Positions 34,758-45,415 of a DNA stretch of 64,000 nucleotides are shown here, piece after piece; position 1 is the stretch's first letter; every line of letters starts with the position of its first letter. The position numbers and the translations under genes were made by a program. Origin of the DNA: Acidobacteriota bacterium (GTDB lineage: Bacteria > Acidobacteriota > Terriglobia > Acidiferrales > UBA7541); the NCBI GenBank assembly GCA_003223215.1, contig QHYH01000097.1, positions 23,826 to 87,825 of the forward strand. Reading direction: 5' to 3'. The notes under the pieces are model-generated. The model did no database searches, had not been told where the DNA came from, and saw only the letters and a program-made list of their open reading frames with translations.

Positions 34758-36350
34758 TTATTGCTGTGCTTCCAGGACACCGGCGACGATGCGCATGGCA
34801 CCGTTATTGTCCCGGTTGGCAAAGAAGGCCAGTTGCGGGTTAACGATATAGACAGCCATGTGAATCGGAGCAACTCCGGAAAGATTGACGTTCATCATGT
34901 TGTTGCTGGTCCCGTCCCCGTTCAGCGTGATCTGACCGGACGTGCCGACGTCGGTGTTCAGCGTCACTCCGGTGAACTGGAAGATATCCGAAGTGCCGCT
35001 GAGGTTCAGATTCGAGATGGTGGCTTGGGCGAGCAGATCTTCCTCATCGGCGAAAGAGCCGCCGCTTGTGACAAGGCCGCTCCAGCTCATGGCGTAGGGT
35101 CCGGAAATGTTGCTGCTCGAAAATGGACTGCCCGATTGCGCGGCAAGGGAACCGTCAGCGACGACCGCAGCAAGACCGCTCGCGGGAGCGCCGCTGACTT
35201 CTTGCATGACGCCGCTACTTGGCGAGCTAAGGTAAAAGACGAACGAATAGACGTTGACGGACGAAGACTGGAAGGAAAGCGTGCCACGCCCGGTCGTCGG
35301 GTCATAGCCAATGGTTCCCATGGACAAGCTGCCGCTGCCAAACTCAGTCTGGGAGCCGCCATTGTTCACGTCCATGATGATGTTGCTTAGACTGCTGCCT
35401 GAGACGCTAAGGCGGCCGACGCGAGTCAGGCCCCCATTCGCCGAGGCGCCCGACACCAAAAAGGCAAAACTGCCGCTCGGAGCTGGTGGCGGAGTACCGC
35501 CAGATTGTGCAACGGCATCACCCGTGAGCATCGGGCCGGTTGTCGCAGAATTGATGCTGATGAATCTCACGCGGCTGGAATCCACGATATAAAACGCATA
35601 GGTCTGGCCTTCAATCGTGGCTGTGCCGCGCCCCGCGGTCGTGTTCGCGGGGTCCGCGACGAAGTTTCCGGTGATGCTCGCGCTGCTCGTCAAACTACCG
35701 TTGTCGTTCGCGTCTTCGAGCCCGGACGTGATTACTCCACCGCTTGCCGTAAAACGCCCAACCAGGGACTCAGGGTTGGGACCGCCAGGAGGTTGGGTTC
35801 CGTCCAGCCCGGTAAAATCGAACACGTAAGATCCGGAAACTCCGGAGGCAAACGCAGCCGAATTCTGTAGAACGAAATTGCCGCTACCCGTGGAAGCTTG
35901 ATTGCCGCTCGCGGTCTCATCCATCATGAAACCGCCGCTCGTGGAAGTGAGAACGATGGCAAAGTTGATGGTGGCGGGGGCGCCATTGGAAGTTACGTTA
36001 AACGTTAAAGTGCCTCGCCCATCGGCGCTGACGGTGTAGCTGCCGCCCATTATGGGATTAGGCGCGGATGAAGTCGTGCTGGTTCCACCTGCATCCACAA
36101 GGTCATATACGCCGCCTTGAATGACGCCGGAGCCGTTGGCGGTGAAGCTGCCCGTCCGCGAGAAAGGCGTCGCTGAGGTGGCGCCGCTGGCGATGGCTTC
36201 GCCGCTGGTGACGAAGGCATAGGTACCGTTCAGGCTGGAGGGACCATATTTGCCGGTAGGAGGAGGCGGCGTGATAGTGGAACCGCCGCCACTGCAGGCC
36301 GCAATCCAAAGGGCAGCCGCTGCGACGAGCGCTGTAAACAGGCGGTTCAT
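34758..36350 (-). CDS. Outer-surface lipoprotein with four internal repeats
   Basis: 530 aa. The signal peptide ends in a lipobox (LWIAACSGG, Cys about 19), so it is lipid-anchored. The mature part consists of four beta-rich repeats of about 110-130 residues, each opening with a variant of a short motif: LNGTYAFVTSGEA, VSGSYVFDFTGLD, PSGSFAFLVSGAS and ISGPYAMSWSGLV. Each contains GRGTLTF- or GRGTATIE-type turns. This pattern is familiar from acidobacterial proteins but has no function I know. Its ATG overlaps the stop of the preceding secreted-protein gene. Confidence 0.8.
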   Translation of the reverse strand: MNRLFTALVAAAALWIAACSGGGSTITPPPPTGKYGPSSLNGTYAFVTSGEAIASGATSATPFSRTGSFTANGSGVIQGGVYDLVDAGGTSTTSSAPNPIMGGSYTVSADGRGTLTFNVTSNGAPATINFAIVLTSTSGGFMMDETASGNQASTGSGNFVLQNSAAFASGVSGSYVFDFTGLDGTQPPGGPNPESLVGRFTASGGVITSGLEDANDNGSLTSSASITGNFVADPANTTAGRGTATIEGQTYAFYIVDSSRVRFISINSATTGPMLTGDAVAQSGGTPPPAPSGSFAFLVSGASANGGLTRVGRLSVSGSSLSNIIMDVNNGGSQTEFGSGSLSMGTIGYDPTTGRGTLSFQSSSVNVYSFVFYLSSPSSGVMQEVSGAPASGLAAVVADGSLAAQSGSPFSSSNISGPYAMSWSGLVTSGGSFADEEDLLAQATISNLNLSGTSDIFQFTGVTLNTDVGTSGQITLNGDGTSNNMMNVNLSGVAPIHMAVYIVNPQLAFFANRDNNGAMRIVAGVLEAQQ

Positions 36351-36814
36351 CGCACACCTCGCAGAGCTTCCCTTTGCGCTGGCGTCAAGGTAGAAGCGGG
36401 CTTAAGCGGAAAGCCTCTGGCGTTGCGCACGGCGACGGCCAGTGCGCCTTTTTGCACGACGCGGGCAGCAAAGTAAGTGCCGTTGCCGAGGGACATGGGT
36501 TCGCCCACGATGCGAACGTTGTCGCCGGGATGCAGCTCAAGGTGGCCGGCCTCGAGCACCTTGGCGTTGCCGACATGGACATCCGTTTGTCCCGAGCCGG
36601 TTTGGATAGTGAGGTGCGCTCCGATGGGCGGAACGGCCGCATTGGATTCGTATTTTACGACCGTGCCGACGAGCGAGATTTCACGGTTGGCATTATAGGT
36701 TCGCAGCAACTGCTCATCGGAAGGCATGGCCTTCTGAGCGCTTGCCGCAAGGGAAAACGTCAGCGAGCCGGCGAATATGAGAGTCAGAAGTAGCGGTCGA
36801 TTGGTAGATTTCAT
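36347..36814 (-). CDS. Small secreted protein, OB-fold-like
   Basis: 155 aa. A signal peptide (FAGSLTFSLAASAQK) precedes a compact domain with VGTVVKYESNAA and HLELHPGDNVRIVGEP, reminiscent of OB-fold proteins that bind ligands or nucleic acid in the periplasm. It ends TPAQREALRGVR. The stop overlaps the start of the four-repeat lipoprotein by four bases, so both are probably made together. The family is not certain. Confidence 0.65.
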   Translation of the reverse strand: MKSTNRPLLLTLIFAGSLTFSLAASAQKAMPSDEQLLRTYNANREISLVGTVVKYESNAAVPPIGAHLTIQTGSGQTDVHVGNAKVLEAGHLELHPGDNVRIVGEPMSLGNGTYFAARVVQKGALAVAVRNARGFPLKPASTLTPAQREALRGVR

Positions 36815-37146
36815 TGCCCCTTCCCACGCGTAAGAGTGCCACTCTCGCTCGACGGACCCACGCGATCCGTTTCGCGAAGCAAACGCTATTCGCTCAATCC
36901 ATTAGACAGCGAATCCCTTGCCAAAGGTTTCGTCGGGAAACCGGAAGTTCAGCGTCCTAACACTGAACCGGCGAGCTTCACAAAGTATTCCCCGTTTACT
37001 TGAAACCCGTTCCCGGAAGGAAAGTTTCGAGGGCGAAAGGCCAGAATTTCAAGAGCTGCCGAAGTGTAAGATGAGGGTACAATGGAAGCGGCGTTGCGTC
37101 CAAGAGGGCGTCTTGCGGTTCCGGAGTGGTATAGCGCGAGGGTGAA
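36815..37146. other. Divergent intergenic region before the ctpA-type gene
   Basis: 332 bases between divergent genes; promoters for both should be here. I see only a good ribosome site (GAGGGTGAA) directly before the protease start and no other structure. Confidence 0.4.
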
Positions 37147-38757
37147 ATGAAACCAGAGCGTCGCGGGTTGGTTCTCGTGGTGGTGGTCGTGGCTCTATCA
37201 GCCGCGTTGGGCGGGATGTACGGCGCGAACGTGCGGGCCACGGCGTCCTCGTATGAGGACACCCAGAGTGCGGTGCGAAGTTTTACGCGGGTGCTGGACG
37301 CGGTCGAAGCCAACTACGCGGAGAAAGTGGACGTCGACAAGATCGTCTATCAAGGGGCGATCCCCGGGATGCTGCGCGTGCTCGATCCGCACTCAAGCTT
37401 TTTCGACGCCCGGCAGTGGGCGTCAAACCTGGAAGACCGCCGTGGCAGGTACTACGGCGTGGGCATGACGGTGATCGCCCGGGGAGAGCACACCGTCGTG
37501 ATGTCCCCCTACGTGGGCACTCCGGCGTATAAGGCCGGAATCCGGCCGGGCGACGTGATTGTCAAGATCGACGACAAGCCCGCGCAGGGCCTGAGCTCGT
37601 CGGAAATTGCCGACCTTTTGCGGGGCTCCAGGGGAACAACCGTCAAGATTACCGTGTCTCGCGAGGGCTACGCCGACCCGCTGGTTTTCAGCGTAACGCG
37701 TGATGAAATCCCGCGGCACGCCGTCGATCTGGCGTATGAGATCAAGCCAGGGATCGGCTACATCCGGCTTTCCGGGTTCAACGAAAAGACCGATGGCGAA
37801 CTGGGCGAGGCGATGAAGCAGTTAAATGCGTCTACGCTCGACGGCTTGATTCTGGACATGCGGGGCAATCCCGGCGGGCTGCTGGACGAAGCCATCGCCG
37901 TTGGCGATATGCTCCTGGACAAGGGCCAATTGATCGTATCGCATCGGGGACGCGCTTCCGCGGAGCGCCGGTATTATGCCCTGCGCGGGAACCAGGGTAA
38001 CGATATGCCGCTGGTTATTCTGGTCAATAACAATTCCGCCTCGGCCACGGAGATCGTGGCTGGAGCCGTGCAGGACCACGATCGCGGCGTGATCGTCGGC
38101 GGGACCACGTTTGGCAAAGGACTGGTGCAAACGCTTCAACCGCTGAGCGAAAACACGGGCCTGGCGCTCACCATCGCGCGCTACTACACTCCGAGCGGCA
38201 GGCTCATTCAGCGGGATTACAAATCGATTTCGCTGCTCGAGTATTACGAGCGCAAAATCCCCGAGCACCCGACCGAAGTCCGGCTAACCGACAGCGGAAG
38301 GCAGGTCACGGGAGGAGGGGGAATCACTCCCGACATAACCGTTCACGAACCGGAGAGCAATCATTTTGAAAAGGAACTGTTCCGTACGGGTGTGTTTTTC
38401 CCGTTGGATACTACCGTCGGCGGATTTACGCGGCACTACTTGGGAACGCGACCCACGATCACCAAGGATTTTGCAGCGGATGACGCAGTGATGGCGGACT
38501 TCCGCAAATACCTCTCCAGCCAGAACGTCCGTTACACGGAGCCGGAACTGGCGGAAAGTCTGGAGTGGGTGAAACGCAAGATCAAGCAAGAGGTTTTTCT
38601 GTCCACGTTTGGCCAGCAAGAAGGGTTCAAGGTTGAGCTACAAACCGATCCGCAGTTATTGGCGGCAATTGAGGCGATTCCTCAGGCGCGCGCGCTGTAC
38701 GAGAAGGCGCGAAAGATTATCGCGGAGCGCGCCGGGACGCCAACTTATCGGCCATAA
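37147..38757 (+). CDS. S41-family C-terminal processing protease (CtpA-like)
   Basis: 536 aa. One N-terminal membrane helix (about 6-26) anchors the enzyme facing the periplasm. A helical region, a PDZ domain (about 105-185, with VGTPAYKAGIRPGDVIVKIDD) and the S41 catalytic domain follow. The Ser/Lys dyad is S299 (in NNNSASATE) and K324 (in GGTTFGKGLVQ), 25 residues apart as expected. Such proteases cut substrates from the C-terminus, for example lipoproteins and murein hydrolases. An unusual C-terminal extension (about 410-536) follows the catalytic core. The GAGGG ribosome site supports the start. Confidence 0.93.
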   Translation: MKPERRGLVLVVVVVALSAALGGMYGANVRATASSYEDTQSAVRSFTRVLDAVEANYAEKVDVDKIVYQGAIPGMLRVLDPHSSFFDARQWASNLEDRRGRYYGVGMTVIARGEHTVVMSPYVGTPAYKAGIRPGDVIVKIDDKPAQGLSSSEIADLLRGSRGTTVKITVSREGYADPLVFSVTRDEIPRHAVDLAYEIKPGIGYIRLSGFNEKTDGELGEAMKQLNASTLDGLILDMRGNPGGLLDEAIAVGDMLLDKGQLIVSHRGRASAERRYYALRGNQGNDMPLVILVNNNSASATEIVAGAVQDHDRGVIVGGTTFGKGLVQTLQPLSENTGLALTIARYYTPSGRLIQRDYKSISLLEYYERKIPEHPTEVRLTDSGRQVTGGGGITPDITVHEPESNHFEKELFRTGVFFPLDTTVGGFTRHYLGTRPTITKDFAADDAVMADFRKYLSSQNVRYTEPELAESLEWVKRKIKQEVFLSTFGQQEGFKVELQTDPQLLAAIEAIPQARALYEKARKIIAERAGTPTYRP

Positions 38758-40910
<2,153 letters not shown>

Positions 40911-41026
40911 AGGTCAAAGCGATTTTTTTGCCTCTCTGTCTGGTTGTGCTTTTTGAAAACACCACTTGTGAAATGGGCGAGCCAGTGCTCAATGCCTGAT
41001 GCTCCTATGCTATCTTCGTTAGCCTA

Positions 41027-41869
41027 ATGGGGACCGCACGCGAAATCGAGTTGGGCAAGCTGCGCCTGGGAGCCGGAAATGCGCTGTTTCTGATCGCCGG
41101 ACCATGCGTGATTGAAAGCGAATTGCACGCGTGCGTGATGGCGGAAAAGGTGGCGAAGATCGCCGCCGATGCCGGCCTGCCGTATATTTTCAAAGCGTCT
41201 TATGACAAGGCCAATCGTTCTTCGCTGAAAGCGTTTCGCGGGCCCGGAATGAAGGAAGGTCTGCGCATTCTCGAAAAAATCAAAAAAGAATTCAAGGTGC
41301 CGGTGCTTACGGACATTCATGAGGCTTCGCAGGCAGAGGCGGTCGCAGAGGTTTGCGATATCTTACAAATTCCCGCGTTTTTGGCGCGGCAAACGGATTT
41401 GCTGATTGCCGCCGGCAAGACCGCCCGCATCATCAACATCAAGAAGGGACAGTTCCTTTCGCCGTGGGATATGGACAACGCTGCGGAGAAAGTGGAGAGC
41501 ACGGGAAACAAGAAAATTATTTTGACGGAGCGCGGCACCTCGTTTGGCTACCAGAATTTGGTGGTGGACATGCGCTCGTTCCCGGTGATGCAGCGGACCG
41601 GCTATCCCGTGGTTTTTGACGTGACGCATTCCGTGCAGCTTCCCGGAGGACAGGGCCGCTCGAGCGGAGGACAGCCGCAATTCATTGAGCCGCTTGCGCG
41701 CGCAGCCGTGGCCGCAGGCGTGGATGGGGTTTTTCTCGAGACGCACGACAATCCCGCGGCGGCCCGCTCGGACGGGCCAAACGCTTTGCCGCTTTCCGAA
41801 CTGCAGGCGCTGCTTTTGAAGTTGAAGAGCCTCAATACCGTCGTTCGCCGCTGGAGCACGTCGTCATGA
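41027..41869 (+). CDS. kdsA: KdsA, Kdo-8-phosphate synthase
   Basis: 280 aa. KdsA condenses arabinose-5-phosphate with PEP to Kdo-8-phosphate. The TIM-barrel motifs are IAGPCVIES, FKASYDKANRSS, GPGMKEGL, TDIHE, LARQTDLL, IKKGQFLSPWDM, ERGTSFGYQNLVVDMR and DVTHSVQLPGGQGR. The N at KANRSS and the C in AGPCV are consistent with either metal class; the metal dependence is not settled here. The stop overlaps the kdsD start by four bases. Confidence 0.97.
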   Translation: MGTAREIELGKLRLGAGNALFLIAGPCVIESELHACVMAEKVAKIAADAGLPYIFKASYDKANRSSLKAFRGPGMKEGLRILEKIKKEFKVPVLTDIHEASQAEAVAEVCDILQIPAFLARQTDLLIAAGKTARIINIKKGQFLSPWDMDNAAEKVESTGNKKIILTERGTSFGYQNLVVDMRSFPVMQRTGYPVVFDVTHSVQLPGGQGRSSGGQPQFIEPLARAAVAAGVDGVFLETHDNPAAARSDGPNALPLSELQALLLKLKSLNTVVRRWSTSS

Positions 41870-42825
41870 GCCTGGAAACGGCCCGCCGCGTACTCCAGAT
41901 TGAGGCCCAGGCGATTCAGGATATGCTCGCGCGTCTCAACGCCAATTTTGAAAGAGCGGTGGACGTTTTATTCGCCTGCAAGGGGCGCGTGGCCGTAAGC
42001 GGCATGGGCAAGTCTGGGCTGATTGGCCGAAAGATTTCTGCGACACTCTCGAGCACGGGCACGACGTCGTTTTTTCTGCATCCCGCCGAAGCGCTGCACG
42101 GGGACCTGGGCATGCTGGCGCGGGGCGACGCGATGCTGGCGGTTTCCTACGGCGGAGAAACACAGGAGATCATTCAACTGCTGGAAGCGCTGAAACGTCT
42201 GGAAATGCCGCTGGTTACGTTGACGGGTTGTGCGCAGTCCACGCTCGCAAAAGCCAGCGACGTCGTCGTGGACGTCAGCGTGAAGGAAGAAGCGTGTTCG
42301 CTCAATCTCGCGCCGACGGCAAGCACAACGGTTGCGATGGCAGTGGGCGATGCGCTCGCGGTTGCGCTTCTCGAAAAGCACAATTTCCGGCACGATGATT
42401 TTGCCGCGCTGCATCCGGCAGGACGGCTTGGGAAAAAATTGGTGCGGGTGGAGCATCTGATGCATTCCGGCTCGGCGCTTCCGCGCGTCGCTCAGGATAG
42501 CTCCATGCCGGATGTTTTTCATGAAATGAGCGCGAAGGGCTTGGGCATGACCACCGTGGTGGAGGCGGATGGCCGCCTCGCGGGGATTCTGACCGACGGG
42601 GACTTGCGGCGCTTGATGGAGAAGCATCGCGGCGCCGTGCTCGAAATGTGCGCGGCCGACGGCATGACGAAGACTCCGCAAACCATCGGGCCGCATGTGC
42701 TGGCAAGCGAGGCTCTGAATTTGATGGAGAAGAAAAAGATTACATCGGTGGTGGTCGTGGATGAGAGGCGGCGCGTGCTCGGCGTGGTGCATTTGCACGA
42801 CTTGTGGACGCTCGAATTGATGTAA
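41866..42825 (+). CDS. kdsD: KdsD, arabinose-5-phosphate isomerase
   Basis: 319 aa. KdsD turns ribulose-5-phosphate into arabinose-5-phosphate, the KdsA substrate. An N-terminal SIS domain has GRVAVSGMGKSGLIGRKIS, the catalytic-His region FFLHPAEALHGDLGM and SYGGETQEI. Two CBS domains follow (about 205-319) with TDGDLRR and EKKKITSVVVVDE. It is coupled to kdsA by a four-base overlap. The three kds genes form one operon. Confidence 0.96.
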   Translation: MSLETARRVLQIEAQAIQDMLARLNANFERAVDVLFACKGRVAVSGMGKSGLIGRKISATLSSTGTTSFFLHPAEALHGDLGMLARGDAMLAVSYGGETQEIIQLLEALKRLEMPLVTLTGCAQSTLAKASDVVVDVSVKEEACSLNLAPTASTTVAMAVGDALAVALLEKHNFRHDDFAALHPAGRLGKKLVRVEHLMHSGSALPRVAQDSSMPDVFHEMSAKGLGMTTVVEADGRLAGILTDGDLRRLMEKHRGAVLEMCAADGMTKTPQTIGPHVLASEALNLMEKKKITSVVVVDERRRVLGVVHLHDLWTLELM

Positions 42826-42887
42826 CGATTCGCTGCGAAAAACGCGAAGAGAGGACAAAGGAAAGCAGAGAAGAGAGGGAGAGAACC

Positions 42888-43436
42888 TTGGCAAAGATTC
42901 CGGCGAAAGTGGCCAGCAAGGCCAAACAGATTTCCGTGCTGCTCATGGACGTGGACGGTACGCTCACCGACGGTAGCGTAACGCTGGCGTCGACACCGGA
43001 CAACCATGCCCTCGAAGTCAAGACGTTCGACGCACACGACGGCCAGGGGCTTACGCTCGCGGTGACGGCAGGCCTGCGCACCGGCGTCATCACCGGGCGA
43101 AGCAGCGCGGCTTTGCGTCGTCGGTGCAAAGAGTTGGACATTGAATTTGTTTACGAAAAGCAAGGGCACAAAATCGCGGCTTACGAAGATGTTTTACGCA
43201 AAACCGGCGCGAAGGAATCCGAGGTCGCCTTTCTCGGCGACGACTTGCCGGACCTGACCATCATGCGCCGCGTCGGCCTTGCCGTCGCCGTCGCCAACGC
43301 GGCTCCCGAAGTGAGGCGCGCGGCGGATTATCGAACGAAGGCCGTCGGTGGCAAAGGCGCCGCGCGCGAAGTCGTCGAGCTCATTCTCAAATCCAAGGGC
43401 ATTTGGGAGGAGATGATCGACAAGGCTCGAGCGTAG
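42888..43436 (+). CDS. kdsC: KdsC-like Kdo-8-phosphate phosphatase
   Basis: 182 aa from a TTG preceded by GAGAGGGAGAG; the in-frame ATG at 42804 lies inside kdsD and gives a spurious charged N-terminus. It removes the phosphate from Kdo-8-phosphate. HAD-family motifs are LLMDVDGTLTDGSVTL (nucleophile Asp), TGRSS, and the C-terminal GDDLPDLTIM. The capless, short form fits the KdsC tetramer class. It follows kdsD with a 62-base gap, completing ribulose-5-P to Kdo; kdsB lies 9 kb upstream. Confidence 0.92.
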   Translation: MAKIPAKVASKAKQISVLLMDVDGTLTDGSVTLASTPDNHALEVKTFDAHDGQGLTLAVTAGLRTGVITGRSSAALRRRCKELDIEFVYEKQGHKIAAYEDVLRKTGAKESEVAFLGDDLPDLTIMRRVGLAVAVANAAPEVRRAADYRTKAVGGKGAAREVVELILKSKGIWEEMIDKARA

Positions 43437-43538
43437 GCCTGCGTCGAACAAAAGGCCTCCCCTTGTCTTGCCAAGCCTCACGGTATATCGTCCAGCGCCA
43501 CACCGGACGTGCGCATGGCGCCACCGAGAAGCCCTCGG

Positions 43539-43869
43539 ATGCAATCCCTGATTTACCTGGTTTTGGTTCTCGCGTTCAGTTCGTTTTTCTATTTTCTCAT
43601 TCTTCATTCGGGCAGCCTCGGCAATGGCCGCGGTATGTACGTTTTGGGGCTGATCTAGTGCCCGGCGCTGGAGGGCATGCTGACGCTGCGATTCAACGGG
43701 CGAAGCATTTCAGAACTCGGCTGGAAATGGGGTCAAACCAAATACCAGATTTAGAGCTGGCTCATTCCGCTGCTGGTATATTGACGAGTTTGGCTGCGTC
43801 CTGCCGCTTGTCGTCGTTGTTTTTGCTGTGTATTTCTGGACGAAGCGGCGCGAGCTGCCGGTGTCGTAG
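43539..43869 (+). pseudogene. CPBP-family intramembrane protease remnant
   Basis: An ATG frame gives a hydrophobic N-terminus and GRGMYVLGLI-stop-CPALEGMLTLRFNGRS, then SELGWKWGQTKYQI-stop-SWLIPLLVY-stop. This matches the beginning of CPBP-family (Abi-type) membrane metalloproteases, with three in-frame stops. After the last stop another frame encodes a membrane helix and charged tail (FGCVLPLVVVVFAVYFW, TKRRELP) ending at TAG 43869. The Glu-Glu-rich protease core is missing. This is a decayed gene, possibly a fusion of two fragments. Confidence 0.75.
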
Positions 43870-43974
43870 CGCGATACGGCGACACACCGCAGCAAGCCGT
43901 TTTCTGCTGGTTGGCCTTTAAAGCGGATTTCAAGAGATAATGACTGATCATCTTGTCTTCCAGGAAACCTGCCG

Positions 43975-44525
43975 ATGCTCCACGCCTGGCACGACGTATC
44001 CCCGGGAAACGAAGTGCCGCGGGACTTTCAAGCGATGATCGAGATCCCGCTCGGCTCGAACGTGAAGTACGAGCTCGACAAGCCTACCGGGCTGCGAAAG
44101 GTCGACCACACCACTCGGCGGTTTTTTATCCGGCCAAGTACGGCTTCATTCCGCGAACCTACGCCGACGACAACGATCCGCTTGACGTGCTGGTCCTGTG
44201 CCAGCAGCCTGTCCAGCCGCTCTCGCTCATCAAGGCGCGGGCCATCGGCTTGATGACCATGATCGATTCCGGCGCGAGCGACGACAAGATTATTGCCGTG
44301 GCAACGAACGACCCGGAATTCAACAGCTACGTCGAAGCCAAGGAGCTGCCGTCGCACCGGTTGCAGGTGCTGAAGCGCTTTTTCCAGGATTACAAGCAAC
44401 TGGAAGGCAAGCAGGTGCAAGTGGAAGACATTCGACCGGCGTACGCAGCGATGAACGTGATTGAGAAAGCGCTGGCGCGCTACGAGAAGGAGCGCGAGCG
44501 TCTGCGGGCCCAGGACGGCCACTAG
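43975..44525 (+). pseudogene. ppa: Inorganic pyrophosphatase, one-base frameshift
   Basis: About 183 aa if the reading frame is restored. Frame 1 (ATG at 43975) gives the N-terminus [10 protein letters not shown] and [19 protein letters not shown] up to KVD (about 44105). The rest is in another frame from about 44112, [20 protein letters not shown] and DPLDVLVL, with metal-binding Asp in DDNDPLD, then [13 protein letters not shown]. Between KVD and HSAVF there are five bases where six are expected, so one base is missing near 44107. Family I pyrophosphatase is normally essential, so a sequence error or a second copy is likely. The rest is intact. Confidence 0.85.
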
Positions 44526-44606
44526 TATGAAAATACTATTTTGGAGACCTTGGCCCGGTGGTATTTTGCCTGAAGCTGATCGGTTGTGTTTGAGGGCGCT
44601 GCTCCC

Positions 44607-45377
44607 GTGAAGCGTTTGCTCAAATGGTTTGCTGGCATTCTCGCCGTGCTTTTGCTCGCGGCGTTCGGCGTGCTTTGCTACATGGCAGGCAGCCCAAAAG
44701 ACGCCTACGGTATGGTGCGCTATGCCCTGCCGCACATGCGCCGCGGCACGCTGCAAGTAGGGAGCGATGCGCCCGACGTGCGGTTGGTGGCGCTCGACGG
44801 CATCGATCGTTTTCATATTCGCGAACGCCTTGGCAGGCGGCCGCTGGTGCTGGCGTTTGGCAGCTTCACTTGACCACCTTTCCGCCGCCAGGTGGGCGAC
44901 ATCGTTCAGATTTACAACGACTACAAAGACCACGCGGATTTTCTCACCGTTTACGTCCGCGAAGCGCATCCCACCGACGAATGGCAAATGAAGTCCAACG
45001 TGAAAGATGACGTTTGCTACGCGCAGCCGAAAACGCTGGAGCAGCGCGTGGCCATCGCCAAGGATTTCACCGCGCGCTACAAGTTTCCGTTGCCTTTTGG
45101 CATCGACGACATGAGCAACGCCGCCGACAACGCATACGCCGCCTGGCCCGAGCGGTTGTACATCATCGATGAAACCGGCCATATCGTGTATCGCGGAGGG
45201 TTGGGGCCATTCCACTACAAGCCCGCAGAGGTTCGACAATGGCTTGCGGCGAAGTACGGCGCCGTGAAACAGGGAGCGCAAACCGCAGCTGCCTCCGCAT
45301 CTCGAGCATCCGCGCCGGCAAGCACATCTTCGGAAGGGACCACCTCTCTGTCGGTCCCCGCAAAGTCCGAGAAGTAG
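44607..45377 (+). CDS. Deiodinase-family thioredoxin-fold selenoprotein (in-frame TGA as Sec)
   Basis: 256 residues if TGA at 44871-44873 (codon 89) is read as selenocysteine. The GTG start with GAGGGCG upstream gives an N-terminal membrane anchor (about 5-24). The codon sits in VLAFGSFT-U-PPFRRQV, matching the FGSCT-U-PPF motif of iodothyronine deiodinases. Downstream in the same frame are DHADFLTVYVREAHPTDEW, AYAAWPERLYIIDETG and YKPAEVRQWL, each aligning with deiodinase positions. The tail is Ala/Ser-rich. The bacterial role is probably thiol/seleno-redox chemistry. The hairpin after TGA may act as the SECIS. sel genes are not in the window. Confidence 0.85.
44874..44895 (+). promoter_or_regulatory. 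Candidate bacterial SECIS hairpin
   Basis: Directly after the TGA, CCACCT-TTCCGCCGCC-AGGTGG forms a 6-bp stem with a 10-base loop. An alternative uses CGCC/GGCG with loop GCCAGGTG, nearer the usual distance. Bacterial SECIS sequences vary a lot, so this needs folding and comparison with homologues. Confidence 0.35.
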
Positions 45378-45415
45378 TTCACCCCTCGTCCGCGGCGCCG
45401 CGCTAGAATCCGTCC

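Noticed and set aside
44871..44873. TGA as a simple nonsense mutation of a Cys codon
   Set aside because: Not fully excluded. However, the whole downstream frame is conserved, and this exact position is Sec in the deiodinase family, so Sec is the better reading.
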